Origin: Streptomyces sp. DH-12
Lineage (GTDB): Bacteria; Actinomycetota; Actinomycetes; Streptomycetales; Streptomycetaceae
Direction of reading: 5' to 3'
DNA length: 64,000 nucleotides
Assembly: GCF_002899455.1 (NCBI RefSeq)
Contig: NZ_PPFB01000001.1
Span: 3,130,501 to 3,194,500 of the forward strand
Part shown: one piece after another, positions 45,794 to 54,113 of the stretch
Position numbering within the stretch: the first letter of the stretch is position 1
How the letters are laid out: every line of letters starts with the position of its first letter
Notes under the pieces: model-generated
The model's input: the letters and a program-made list of their open reading frames with translations, nothing else
What the model was told of the DNA's origin: nothing
The model's database searches: none
Position numbers and translations under genes: made by a program

Positions 45794-47125
45794 TCACTCC
45801 GTGACGTCGATGGTGTAGCGGTTGGTCTCCACGCCGGCCGCGGTGACCACCTGCACGTCGACCCGGCCGGGCTCCACCTCCGCCGGCACGGGCACGGTCA
45901 GCAGGTCGTCGGCCGGGTTGTCGAAGCCGCCCACCACCGGCACCAGCGGGACATGGACGTTCACCGCGCCGACCCGCACCACCATGCGCGCCAGCCGGTC
46001 CGCGCCCTGCGCCCCGGACGGCACGAACCCGGTGCCGCGGATCTCGATGTCGTCGCCGGTCCGGATCGGCGCGTCCAGGGCACCGGCCTCCCGGGCCCGT
46101 ACCACGGACAGGATCACCGGGCGCCCGCCCTCGGCGTACTTTCCGGCGAGGTAGGTGCCCGCCGACACCAGCACCACCACGGCCAGCCCCCACGGCAGGT
46201 CCGGGAGCTGGTCCGGGCGGCGGGCGAGCCGCACGGCCGCGAAGGCGAGGGCGACGCCGTTGATCACGACGTACTGGATGTCGGCGAAGCTGCCCCGGCC
46301 CGAGTCGTCGGTGAGCAGGTCGGCCGCCCTGGGCCGGTGGGCGCGCACCTTCTGCAGCCGCTGCCCCTGCACCCGGAGCCCGACCACCCGGCGCACCAGC
46401 ACCGCGATCCCGCAGACCACGGCCAGGACGGTCACCACGCCGGCGCCGCGGGCGAGTTCCAGTCCGTCGATCAGCGCGTTCCGCTCCCGGGACCCGGAGG
46501 CGGCCGCCAGCCGTCCCACCAGCACGAGCACCGCGAAGGCGAGGAACAGCACCCAGGCGCCGGCCACCGCGCGCGACGTGGAGAGCCGGTTGTCCTCGCC
46601 GATGACCGGGGCCAGCGCGCCGCCGCGCGCCCGGTGGAACCAGGACGCCGCGGTGAGCGCCCCCGCCACCAGCACCGCGGACAGCAACCCGGCGGTGCGT
46701 GCGGAGGTCCAGCCCGCGCCGATCGCGGTGAGCGCCTGCACGAGCAGCAGCGCGACGACCCCGGCCCAGACCACGGCCGCGGTCCGCTGCCACAGGCGGG
46801 CCAGCCAGGCGGCGCCCTCGGCCCGGCCGCGTTCGGCCACCGCCTCGGCGGCCTGGGCGAGTTCCTCGGAGACCCACTGCCGGGAGGCGGAGGCGGAGTG
46901 GGCCACCGCGGCCGGGAGCCCCTGGCCGGCGGCGTACTCGTCCCGCTTCACCAGGAACGCGGCGACCGCGCGCCGATGCCCCTCACGCGCCCCGTGCGGA
47001 CAGTCCCCGCAGGTGCAGCCGCCCCCGTGGGCAGCCGGGTCCGCTCCGCCCTGTCTCGCCTCCTGCACCGCCACGCCCGAAGCCGCCTTCCCCACTACCG
47101 ACACATCTCGACACACCACGACCAC
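45794..47125 (-). CDS. multi-pass membrane protein with N-terminal Cys motif and C-terminal beta domain
   Basis: 443 residues, function unknown. The N-terminal head has CTCGDCPHG (Cys37, Cys39, Cys42), a possible metal or redox site. At least five hydrophobic segments lie between about 115 and 345. The last 80 residues (IRTGDDIEIRGTGFVPSG, VRVGAVNVHVPLVPV, VDVQVVTAAGVETNRYTIDV) look like an IPT/TIG immunoglobulin-like fold. GTG start at 47125 is used; later GTG codons are possible, as no ribosome site stands out. Monocistronic, between DoxX and the aldolase gene. Confidence 0.72.
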   Translation of the reverse strand: MVVVCRDVSVVGKAASGVAVQEARQGGADPAAHGGGCTCGDCPHGAREGHRRAVAAFLVKRDEYAAGQGLPAAVAHSASASRQWVSEELAQAAEAVAERGRAEGAAWLARLWQRTAAVVWAGVVALLLVQALTAIGAGWTSARTAGLLSAVLVAGALTAASWFHRARGGALAPVIGEDNRLSTSRAVAGAWVLFLAFAVLVLVGRLAAASGSRERNALIDGLELARGAGVVTVLAVVCGIAVLVRRVVGLRVQGQRLQKVRAHRPRAADLLTDDSGRGSFADIQYVVINGVALAFAAVRLARRPDQLPDLPWGLAVVVLVSAGTYLAGKYAEGGRPVILSVVRAREAGALDAPIRTGDDIEIRGTGFVPSGAQGADRLARMVVRVGAVNVHVPLVPVVGGFDNPADDLLTVPVPAEVEPGRVDVQVVTAAGVETNRYTIDVTE

Positions 47126-47310
47126 CGTCGGCGGCCATCGGGCAACTCCCCCGCATCGAGAGCGAATTGTGCCCTACACCACGCCCGTCCCGGCTTCCGG
47201 GCCCGGTCGCCGCGGGTGAACTCCGAGGCGCCGGGTTGACGCACGCCCCCAGCGGCACGAACGACTGACACCCACGACCGGCACACCCGACCGGCACGAA
47301 CGACTCGCGC

Positions 47311-48105
47311 TCAGTCCAGCAGATCCGGCTCGCTCCGCGTGATCTCCCGCCACATCGGCTGGTAGTTGATCCACGCCACCAGGTCCCCGCCCAGTTGCTC
47401 CCGCGTGGCCACCGCCTGCCGGTGGCCGATCAGCACGGGACGGCCGGCCGCCCGTGCGGTGAGCTGCACCTGGCAGGAGCGTTCCATGGTCATGAACCAC
47501 CAGGCCGCCGCGTCCACCGAGTCGCCCACGGTCAGCAGCCCGTGGTTGCGCAGAACCAGCGCCTTGCGGGAGCCGAGGGCGGCGGCGATCCGGCGGCCCT
47601 CCTCGAGGTCGACGGTGACCGAGGTGTAGGCGTCGTAGAGGGCGTGGTCCTCGTAGAAGGCGCAGCTCTCCTGGGTGATCGGGTCGAGCAGCTCGCCGAG
47701 GGCGGCGAGGGCGCGGCCGTGCACCGAGTGGCAGTGGGCGACGGCGACGACGTCGGGCCGGGCCGCGTGCACCTGGGCGTGCACGGTGAAGGCGGCCTGG
47801 TTGACGTGGTGTCCGCCCTCGACGACCTGGCCGTCCTGGTTGGCGAGCACCAGGTCGCTGACCGTGACGTGCCGGAACGGTATGCCGAACGGGTTGACCC
47901 AGAAGCAGTCGCTGAACTCGGGGTCGCGTGCGGTGATGTGCCCGGAGACACCGTCCTCGTAGCCGAGCCGCCCGAACAGCCGCAGCGCGCCCGCCAGCCG
48001 CTCCTTGCGGTGCCTGCGCTCGTCCTCGACGGACTCGTGCATGGGCGGCATGGCGAACTGCAGCTTGTCGGTGGGCACCGGCAGGGGCGGAGTGGGCCCG
48101 TGCAT
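47311..48105 (-). CDS. class II aldolase/adducin-family protein
   Basis: 264 residues. Fold motifs GRLGYEDGVSGHITARDP, VNPFGIPF, NQAAFTVHAQVHAARPDVVAVAHCHSVHG (metal-binding His pair), and LRNHGLLTVG (third His). Members cleave or epimerise sugar phosphates (fuculose-P, ribulose-P) or act on unknown substrates; this subgroup is uncharacterised. ATG 48105 with GGAGGA 5 bases upstream. Divergent from the PPOX gene through a region with a GGATACCC palindrome. Confidence 0.88.
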   Translation of the reverse strand: MHGPTPPLPVPTDKLQFAMPPMHESVEDERRHRKERLAGALRLFGRLGYEDGVSGHITARDPEFSDCFWVNPFGIPFRHVTVSDLVLANQDGQVVEGGHHVNQAAFTVHAQVHAARPDVVAVAHCHSVHGRALAALGELLDPITQESCAFYEDHALYDAYTSVTVDLEEGRRIAAALGSRKALVLRNHGLLTVGDSVDAAAWWFMTMERSCQVQLTARAAGRPVLIGHRQAVATREQLGGDLVAWINYQPMWREITRSEPDLLD

Positions 48106-48196
48106 GAGTCCTCCCGCGGGGGGTTCGCGTACGGGGCGGAAGTTACCCGTGGGCCGCGCCGTACGACAGCTCTGTTCCGTAACGCCGGACACCCGC

Positions 48197-48246
48197 CGGA
48201 TACCCGGTGGAACACCCGGATACCCGACAGAGGATGTCGGGTATCC
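48197..48246. promoter_or_regulatory. operator-like palindrome in aldolase/PPOX divergent region
   Basis: Perfect 11-bp inverted repeat GGATACCCGAC (48218-48228) and GTCGGGTATCC (48236-48246) around 7 bases, plus an extra direct copy of CCGGATACCC at 48197-48206, 19 bp before the second. It ends 16 bp before the PPOX ATG. The PPOX ATG has no ribosome site. Confidence 0.6.
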
Positions 48247-48262
48247 GCGTCACACTCGCTCC

Positions 48263-48796
48263 ATGAGCACGATCAAGGACAACGTGAACGCCAGGGACGA
48301 CGAGCGCGCGGAGAAGGAAGCCGTCAGCTGGGGGGAGTTCGCCGTGGCCGAGCCGGACCTGGCGCGGACCGTCGAGGAGCGCTTCGCCGCCCACACGCAC
48401 CACGTCCTCGCGACCCTGCGCAGGGACGGCTCGCCGCGCACCACGGGTCTGGAGGTGCGCTTTCTGGACGGCGAGCTGTGGTTCGGCATGATGCCGGGGT
48501 CGATGAAGGCGCTGGACCTGCGCCGTGACCCCCGCTTCGCGCTCCAGGCCAACCCGGGCGAGGGCACGGCCATGGGCGGCGGTGACGTGCGGATCGCCGG
48601 GCGGGCGGTCGAGGTGCCGGAGGAGGACACGGAGACCCGGGCCCGGTACGCCGAAGAGGTGGAACCGCCGGAGCCGTTCCACCTCTTCCGCACCGAGATC
48701 ACGGAGGTCGTGCGGACCTACGTGGAGGACGGGACGTATCTCGTCGTGCGGGCCTGGAAGCCCGGGGAGCCGGTGCGCACGCTCAAGCGGATCTGA
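48263..48796 (+). CDS. pyridoxamine 5'-phosphate oxidase-fold flavoprotein
   Basis: 177 residues. PPOX/F420-type split-barrel: THHVLATLRRDGSPRTTGLEVRF, GELWFGMMPGSMKALDLRRDPR, and the end EVVRTYVEDGTYLVVRAW. Binds FMN or F420. The exact substrate is unknown; similar to Streptomyces F420/FMN reductases annotated as PPOX. ATG 48263 is chosen, without ribosome site. Divergent from the aldolase gene; convergent with guaA, 10 bp apart. Confidence 0.82.
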   Translation: MSTIKDNVNARDDERAEKEAVSWGEFAVAEPDLARTVEERFAAHTHHVLATLRRDGSPRTTGLEVRFLDGELWFGMMPGSMKALDLRRDPRFALQANPGEGTAMGGGDVRIAGRAVEVPEEDTETRARYAEEVEPPEPFHLFRTEITEVVRTYVEDGTYLVVRAWKPGEPVRTLKRI

Positions 48797-48806
48797 CCGC
48801 GGGGGA

Positions 48807-50387
48807 TCACTCCCACTCGATGGTCCCCGGCGGCTTGGACGTCACGTCCAGCACGACCCGGTTGACGTCGCGGACCTCGTTGGTGATGCGGGTGGAGATC
48901 TTCGCGAGGACGTCGTACGGCAGCCGCGACCAGTCGGCGGTCATGGCGTCCTCGCTGGAGACCGGGCGCAGCACGATCGGGTGACCGTAGGTGCGGCCGT
49001 CGCCCTGGACGCCGACCGACCTGACGTCGGCGAGCAGCACCACGGGGCACTGCCAGATGTCCCGGTCGAGGCCGGCCGCGGTCAGTTCCTCGCGGGCGAT
49101 GGCGTCGGCCTCGCGGAGCAGGTCGAGCCGCTCCTTGGTGACCTCGCCGACGATGCGGATGCCGAGGCCGGGACCGGGGAAGGGCTGGCGGTGGACGATC
49201 TCCTCGGGCAGGCCGAGCTCCTGGCCGACCATCCGGACCTCGTCCTTGAACAGCTTGCGCAGCGGCTCGATGAGCTTGAACTCGAGGTCCTCGGGCAGCC
49301 CGCCCACGTTGTGGTGGGACTTGATGTTGGCGGTGCCGGTGCCGCCGCCGGACTCGACGACGTCCGGGTAGAGGGTGCCCTGCACCAGGAACTCCACCGC
49401 GGGGCCCTCGTCGGCGATGATCTCGGCCTGGGCCTGCTCGAAGACCCGGATGAACTCGCGGCCGATGATCTTCCGCTTCTGCTCGGGGTCGGAGACCCCG
49501 GCCAGCGCCTTCAGGAACCGCTCCTCGGCGTCGACGACCTTCAGCTGGACGCCGGTCGCGGCGACGAAGTCCTTCTCGACCTGCTCGGTCTCGCCCTTGC
49601 GCATCAGGCCGTGGTCGACGTAGACGCAGGTCAGCTGGGAGCCGATGGCCTTCTGCACCAGGGCGGCGGCGACGGCGGAGTCCACGCCGCCGGACAGGCC
49701 GCAGATGGCGCGCTTGTCGCCGACCAGCTCACGGATGGCGGCCACCTGCTCGTCGATGACGTTGCCGGTGGTCCAGTCCGGCTTGAGGCCGGCACCGCGG
49801 TACAGGAAGTGCTCCAGCACCTGCTGCCCGTACGTGGAGTGCATCACCTCGGGGTGGTACTGGACGCCGTAGAGCTTCTTCTCGTCGTTCTCGAAGGCGG
49901 CGACCGGCACGACGTCCGTGGACGCGGTGACGGTGAAGCCCTCGGGGGCGGCGGAGCAGGCGTCGCCGTGCGACATCCAGACCGCCTGCTCCTCGGGGGT
50001 GCCCTCGAAGAGGGTGGAGGAGTTCTTGGCGACGTGCAGGCCGGTGCGGCCGTACTCACGGGCGCCGGTGTTGTCCACCTGGCCGCCCAGGGTCTGCGCC
50101 ATGAGCTGGAAGCCGTAGCACATGCCGAAGACGGGGACGCCGGCCTCGAAGAGCTCGCGGTCGAGGCGGGGGGCGCCTTCCTCGTACACGGACGAGGGGC
50201 CGCCGGAGAGGATGATCGCCGCGGGGTTCTTGGCGAGGATGTCCGCGACCGGCATGGTGCTCGGCACGATCTCGCTGTAGACCCGCGCCTCGCGGACGCG
50301 ACGGGCGATGAGCTGGGCGTACTGCGCGCCGAAGTCGACGACCAGGACGGTGTCGGGCGCGTTGGCAGCGGGAGTCGCTGATGACAC
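48807..50387 (-). CDS. guaA: GMP synthase (glutamine-hydrolysing)
   Basis: XMP to GMP. 526 residues from GTG 50387 ([10 protein letters not shown]). Class I glutaminase with Cys90 in GMCYGFQ and the HPE pair (YHPEVMHS); PP-loop ATPase [10 protein letters not shown] and dimerisation domain ending [15 protein letters not shown] 7 bases upstream of the GTG. Third purine gene of the window, alone here. A -10 box TAGAAT sits 42 bp upstream of the start. Confidence 0.97.
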   Translation of the reverse strand: MSSATPAANAPDTVLVVDFGAQYAQLIARRVREARVYSEIVPSTMPVADILAKNPAAIILSGGPSSVYEEGAPRLDRELFEAGVPVFGMCYGFQLMAQTLGGQVDNTGAREYGRTGLHVAKNSSTLFEGTPEEQAVWMSHGDACSAAPEGFTVTASTDVVPVAAFENDEKKLYGVQYHPEVMHSTYGQQVLEHFLYRGAGLKPDWTTGNVIDEQVAAIRELVGDKRAICGLSGGVDSAVAAALVQKAIGSQLTCVYVDHGLMRKGETEQVEKDFVAATGVQLKVVDAEERFLKALAGVSDPEQKRKIIGREFIRVFEQAQAEIIADEGPAVEFLVQGTLYPDVVESGGGTGTANIKSHHNVGGLPEDLEFKLIEPLRKLFKDEVRMVGQELGLPEEIVHRQPFPGPGLGIRIVGEVTKERLDLLREADAIAREELTAAGLDRDIWQCPVVLLADVRSVGVQGDGRTYGHPIVLRPVSSEDAMTADWSRLPYDVLAKISTRITNEVRDVNRVVLDVTSKPPGTIEWE

Positions 50388-50428
50388 GAGGTGCCTTCCG
50401 GCGGTGGGGAGGGGTCTTGTGCCTCCCG

Positions 50429-50434
50429 ATTCTA
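50429..50434 (-). promoter_or_regulatory. guaA -10 box
   Basis: TAGAAT on the - strand (50434-50429), the Streptomyces consensus, 42 bp before the guaA GTG. No good -35 at 17-18 bp, so moderate support. Confidence 0.5.
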
Positions 50435-50512
50435 CCGAGACGGCGGCGAGGTCCGTCCCGGGCCGCGCACCGCACGGCGTCCCGCGCCCCGTCTCAGCAT
50501 GCGGGCCGGGCG

Positions 50513-50541
50513 TTGGGCGGACCGGGCCGGCCCGGCATACT
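50513..50541 (+). promoter_or_regulatory. promoter of the aroQ leader
   Basis: TTGGGC (50513-50518), 17-bp spacer, CATACT (50536-50541), a canonical HrdB-type promoter. The predicted start point 7 bases after the -10 coincides with the ATG of the leader peptide at 50548, so the leader is probably leaderless. Confidence 0.75.
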
Positions 50542-50547
50542 GGCCGC

Positions 50548-50619
50548 ATGCTCACGCACCCGACCTTCCTCTTTACCTATGGCACCCGGCCCGCCGGCTG
50601 CCATGGTCGTGCTGCTTGA
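50548..50619 (+). CDS. leader peptide rich in Phe/Tyr, candidate attenuator of chorismate mutase
   Basis: 23 residues, [21 protein letters not shown] and two Ala, with Phe, Leu, Phe, Thr, Tyr clustered in codons 7-11. ATG directly after the promoter, no ribosome site, so leaderless translation. It is followed 19 bp later by a terminator hairpin and then the chorismate mutase gene, the first enzyme of the Phe/Tyr branch. Stalling at Phe/Tyr codons when charged tRNA is low would let an alternative structure form, as in the pheA leader of enterobacteria; the details are inference. A short GGCA..CCGG/CCGG..TGCC hairpin (50581-50602) could be the pause site. Confidence 0.7.
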   Translation: MLTHPTFLFTYGTRPAGCHGRAA

Positions 50620-50638
50620 GCAACTGACAAGCGACTTC

Positions 50639-50675
50639 CCAGGCGCCCCGGGCCGACATGGTCCGGGGCGCCTGG
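50639..50675 (+). terminator. candidate attenuator hairpin before aroQ
   Basis: Perfect 13-bp stem CCAGGCGCCCCGG (50639-50651) and CCGGGGCGCCTGG (50663-50675), loop 11, followed by CGTTT. It sits between the leader peptide and the chorismate mutase gene. Confidence 0.82.
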
Positions 50676-50735
50676 CGTTTCACCGGACCGTGTCGCTCCG
50701 GGGCCCCGCACCACCACTCACCGAGGAGCCCCGAC

Positions 50736-51032
50736 ATGACCGCCACCACCACCGAGCCCACCGAGAAGACCGGCGCCCGCACCGCCGAGGCCGCCGCGCT
50801 GATCGGCGACGCCCGTGAACGGATCGACGCGCTCGACGACCGGATCATCGGGCTGGTGCAGGAGCGGATGGCGGTGTCCGCCGTGATCCAGCAGGAGCGG
50901 ATCGCCTCCGGCGGCCGGCGCGTGAACCTCTCCCGCGAGATGGAGATCCTCGCCACGTACCGGGAGGCCCTGGGCAAGCCGGGCACCGCGCTCGCCATGA
51001 CCCTGCTGGAGCTGTGCCGGGGGAAGATCTGA
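50736..51032 (+). CDS. aroQ: chorismate mutase, AroQ type
   Basis: 98 residues. Chorismate to prephenate, the first committed step to Phe and Tyr. AroQ helices: ARERIDALDDRIIGLVQERM, AVIQQERIASGGRRVNLSREMEIL, typical of the actinobacterial type (GG.R....REM.IL). Monofunctional. ATG 50736 with GAGGAG 8 bases upstream. Regulated by the leader peptide and hairpin upstream. Confidence 0.93.
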   Translation: MTATTTEPTEKTGARTAEAAALIGDARERIDALDDRIIGLVQERMAVSAVIQQERIASGGRRVNLSREMEILATYREALGKPGTALAMTLLELCRGKI

Positions 51033-51356
51033 ACCCCGCTGGGGCTGTGCCGGGGCACGATCTGCATCCGCGTTCCCGGCACTGACGTACGGATCGTCTC
51101 TCACCCGTCCGGCGCGTGACCGGCGGGCCGGGCCGGTCGTTGGTACCGGTGTCCGCGCCAGCCAGGGGCGGATCGGAGCAGCACCACGCGTGGCTCGCCG
51201 GAGCGATGAGACGTACGGATCGTGCCGTACGTCGTGGGACCTCGTTCCGGTACTGGTGACCGGGGGGCAGGGGACAGCCATCCCGGTCACGCGAGAGATC
51301 GGCCGGCCCCGGGGACGCCCGGGGCCGGCCGACGCGTCCGTGCGCACCGGTACCGC
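51033..51356. other. gene-free stretch after aroQ
   Basis: About 320 bp. It contains an imperfect 26-bp copy of the aroQ 3' end (51039-51064 against 51006-51031, 3 mismatches), the 14-bp direct repeat GACGTACGGATCGT (51084-51097 and 51210-51223), and a terminator (51301-51330). Confidence 0.6.
51301..51330 (-). terminator. terminator of the frameshifted membrane gene
   Basis: Perfect 13-bp stem GGCCGGCCCCGGG (51301-51313) and CCCGGGGCCGGCC (51318-51330), 4-base loop, 27 bp after the stop at 51357. Confidence 0.82.
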
Positions 51357-52579
51357 TCAGGTGCGGATGACGACCCCGCACTCGTCCGGGCCGCCGCTGC
51401 GGGAGAGGCCCCGGCTGCGGTCGTACGGGTCGCGGGCCTCGCCGGCCGGGGAGGGCGGCGCGGTCCGCAGATCGCTGAGGAAGGACGGGTTGGTCGGCCC
51501 GTCGCCGTCCTGGCAGTCGTCGTCGCCTGTCTCACCGCGGACGTCCCGGATCCGCAGGCGTCCCTCGGTGCCCTGGTAGCGGGCGGGGTCCGCGGCGTCC
51601 ACCCGGAGCACCCGGCGGACGATCACCCGGGTCGTCTCGTCACCGCCGGCGCGGGCCACCCCGTACACGAAGGTGTGGTCGGCCGTGATCACGGCCCGCC
51701 CCTCGGCGTCCTTGCCGGGCGCCACCGTCCTCCGGCCGCGCACCCGCACCTCGCCCACCAGGTCGATCTTCCCGGGGTCGAAGCGCGTGATCGTCGTCAC
51801 CGGGTCATTGTCCTCGGTGGGCTTCCGCAGCGCGGCCCGCAGCTCTGCGAGGCAGTCGGTCCGCAGCGGGTCCACGAGGGCCAGCGCCTTCCCGGGCTCG
51901 GCGCCCTTCAGCACGGCGGGGTCGAGGCTGGCGGAGACCCGGAACTCCTTGGTGCCGCGCAGCGCGTCCTCGATCCGGTCGGCCGGCACCCCGTTCACGG
52001 CCTTCGCCCCCGGCAGCCGGACGGCGTCCTCCCCTGACTCCCAGCGGGCGGCCGGAGAACCGGCGAACGGCCGCTCCCGGGTGGGGACGTCTTCGGGGGC
52101 CTCGCCCGGTGCGCCGGTGGGACGGGCGGTCCCAGGGGCGAGCGGCGACGGCTCGGCGCCGGACGCCTCCGTGCCCCCGCCGCCGAGTCCGCCGGGCAGC
52201 CAGGACAGCGCGGCCGACGGATTGACGGCGACGGCGGCCAGGGCGGCGGCGGTCAGCACGCCGACGACGCTCCACACCGTGCGGCGGCGTGCGGCCCGGC
52301 CGTCGGTCTCCTGCCGGGCAGGCCCCGTGCGCCACCCCTCGGGCTGGGCGGGCGCGGCGGGCTTCCTCCTGCCGAACCGGCCGCGACGGCCGCCGCCGCG
52401 GCGGCCCGCGCCTCGTCCATGGCGCGCAGCCGTTCGGTCACCATGCGGGCCCGGGCGGAGGGCTCCTTGGGCGCGGAGGCGGGGATGTCGGCCCGGCTGT
52501 CCTGGAGGAACTTCTCCCACACGTCGTCCGGAGGGACGGCGGACTGCGGCAGGGACTCTTCGGACGGCTTCTCGGCCAC
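51357..52579 (-). pseudogene. membrane protein gene split by a frameshift
   Basis: The N-terminus (MAEKPSEESLPQSAVPPDDVWEKFLQ, ending RLRAMDEARAAAAAA) is read in one frame from ATG 52579; the rest (RFGRRKPAAPAQPEGW then a membrane helix TVWSVVGVLTAAALAAVAV and an external domain to EGRLRIRDVRGETGDDDC) is read in another frame from about 52380 to the stop at 51357. The shift falls in a run of GCC/GCG at about 52379-52412 and needs one extra base, so either a real frameshift, a sequence error or programmed -1 slippage. The intact product would be about 407 residues with one transmembrane helix and an external domain of unknown function. Confidence 0.72.
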
Positions 52580-52594
52580 GGGACGGCGGTCTCT

Positions 52595-52639
52595 CTCGGT
52601 GTGACGCCGCTCGGTGTGACGCCGCTCGGTGTGATCTTG
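52595..52639. repeat. 15-bp tandem repeat, three copies
   Basis: CTCGGTGTGACGCCG at 52595-52609 and 52610-52624, and a third diverged copy 52625-52639. It lies 16 bp before the start of the frameshifted gene, in its promoter or leader. Confidence 0.9.
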
Positions 52640-52844
52640 TGGGCGGTGACCCTACGCCAGCGGTCACCCCGACCGCACGTGATCCACATCACGTAAAGAT
52701 TCTGTGAGTTCCAGGACAACCGTCCGTGGGCGTCGATGATCCCCTTCACTGACATCTCACGGATCAGACCCCGTGCGCCCCAGACGAAGGCGCCTTTCGA
52801 CCCGTGCCGCCACCGCGCGGCACGCCGAGCTCACCGAGGTCTTC

Positions 52845-53948
52845 ATGAAGCTTCGCCGCGCCCTGGCCGCAGCGGCCGCGACGGCAGCGATAGTCCCGGC
52901 CGCCCTCCTCACGGCCCCGGCCGCCCACGCGACCGACCCCACGTCCTCCGCCTCCGCGACCCGGTCCACGGGGACGGAGACGACCACCCCGTCCGCCCCG
53001 GCGACCGGCCCCGCCGAGACGGAGTCCACGGAGCCCGGCACCGGCGAGCAGGACGGACAGCCGGAGCAGGACACCGGCGAGACCGGGAACGGGAACGGGA
53101 ACGGGAACGGGAACGAGACCGGGAACGACGACGAGACCGGGAACGGCGACGGCACCGACGGCTCCGCGTCGTCCTCCCCGTCCGCCACCGCCTCGGCGTC
53201 GCCCACCTCCCCCGCATCGAGCCCCAGCGCGAGTGCTCCGGCCGAGGAGGACACGGAGTTCTGCGTCGACGAGAACGGCAAGAGCACGGCCGGACTCAGC
53301 GAGGACCTGCGCAGCGGTCTCTCCGGCCTGCCCGGGACGATCGTCGCGGGCAACGGCTGGACCACGTTCTCCTTCGACGTCTCCAACCGCGGCGACGAGG
53401 AGATCAAGAACATCAAGCCGCTGATCGGCGTCGCCGCGGTCGGCTGGGAGGACGTCCGCGACTACTCCGGCCGGATCACGGTCCAGGCGTACGACAAGGC
53501 GGCCGGCAGGTGGAACACGCTCGCGGGCGCCGCGGGCGAGGGCGCCACGTTCGCCGCGTTCTCGCTGGGCGCCGGCCAGTCCGTCTCGTACCAGCTGCGG
53601 CTCTCCGTCAGCGGCACGGTGCCGGACGCGCTCGGCCTCACCGGCGGTTTCGCCGAGTACTCGGACACCGAGGGCTGCTGGATCGCCGACGACCCGAACG
53701 GCTGGATCTACTTCTTCGACATCCTGGCGGCCGGCTCCGACGCCGGTGAGCCGGACGACGCCAAGCCGCAGACCGGCGGCGTCAAGGAGCTCGAGAAGGT
53801 CAGCGAGGTGACGGTCACCGGCAGCCTCGCCGACACCGGCTCCAGCTCCGCCCTGCCCGTGATCGGCCTGGTCGGCGGCGTGGCCGTCGTGGCCGGCGCG
53901 GGTGCGCTGTTCGTCGTCCGCTGCCGTAAGGCCGGCACCGAGGCGTGA
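52845..53948 (+). CDS. LAXTG surface protein (class E sortase substrate)
   Basis: 367 residues. Signal peptide at about 1-30 (MKLRRALAAAAATAAIVPAALLTAPAAHA). S/T/P/E/G-rich stalk with a (Gly-Asn)5 run. A folded beta domain at about 140-300 (CVDENGKSTAGL, FSFDVSNRGDEEIKNI, GWIYFFDILA). A sorting signal LADTG (328-332) is followed by a hydrophobic helix and basic end RCRKAGTEA. Streptomyces class E sortases recognise LAXTG. ATG with GAGGT 5 bases upstream. No sortase gene in the window. Function unknown. Confidence 0.9.
   Translation: MKLRRALAAAAATAAIVPAALLTAPAAHATDPTSSASATRSTGTETTTPSAPATGPAETESTEPGTGEQDGQPEQDTGETGNGNGNGNGNETGNDDETGNGDGTDGSASSSPSATASASPTSPASSPSASAPAEEDTEFCVDENGKSTAGLSEDLRSGLSGLPGTIVAGNGWTTFSFDVSNRGDEEIKNIKPLIGVAAVGWEDVRDYSGRITVQAYDKAAGRWNTLAGAAGEGATFAAFSLGAGQSVSYQLRLSVSGTVPDALGLTGGFAEYSDTEGCWIADDPNGWIYFFDILAAGSDAGEPDDAKPQTGGVKELEKVSEVTVTGSLADTGSSSALPVIGLVGGVAVVAGAGALFVVRCRKAGTEA
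53085..53114 (+). repeat. hexanucleotide repeat GGGAAC, five copies
   Basis: Exactly five GGGAAC units (53085-53114), encoding (Gly-Asn)5 in the stalk of the LAXTG protein. Copy-number change would keep frame. Confidence 0.9.
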
Positions 53949-53988
53949 CACCGGCCGCCCGCGCGGCGGCGCCCGGAACAAGGGGAAG

Positions 53989-54018
53989 GGACCTGAGCTC
54001 GGAGGGGGGCACAGGTCC
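53989..54018. terminator. weak hairpin after the LAXTG gene
   Basis: GGACCTG (53989-53995) and CAGGTCC (54012-54018), loop 16, between the convergent LAXTG and GMC stops. Moderate evidence only. Confidence 0.4.
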
Positions 54019-54030
54019 TCTCCCCCTTTT

Positions 54031-54084
54031 CCCTTGCTCCCCTTGCTCCCCTTGTTCCCCTTGTTCTCCTTGTTCCCCTTGTTC
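54031..54084. repeat. 9-bp tandem repeat, six copies
   Basis: Unit CCCTTGYTC (one TCC variant) six times in register at 54031-54084, 30 bp beyond the stop of the GMC oxidoreductase gene. On the - strand it reads GAACAAGGG repeats. Strong purine/pyrimidine strand bias. Confidence 0.92.
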
Positions 54085-54113
54085 CTCTCGCGTTCTTCTC
54101 CCGCGCGTGTGCG

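Noticed and set aside
48065..48090. TTGTCGGTG inside the aldolase gene as a damage promoter
   Set aside because: The position at N8 reads CAGGGG, without TAnnnT, and it lies within coding sequence.
50308..50619. 103-residue frame ending in the aroQ leader
   Set aside because: Its first 80 residues run through the guaA start antisense and promoter; only the 23-codon end at 50548 has a promoter and leader-peptide features.
52730..52756. TGTCAGTG upstream of the frameshifted gene as a damage promoter
   Set aside because: On the - strand the -10 position is CATCGA, without the final T or the leading TA.
53085..54084. CRISPR array
   Set aside because: Short tandem repeats of 6-9 bp without spacers, not direct repeats of 25-40 bp separated by unique spacers; none elsewhere in the window.
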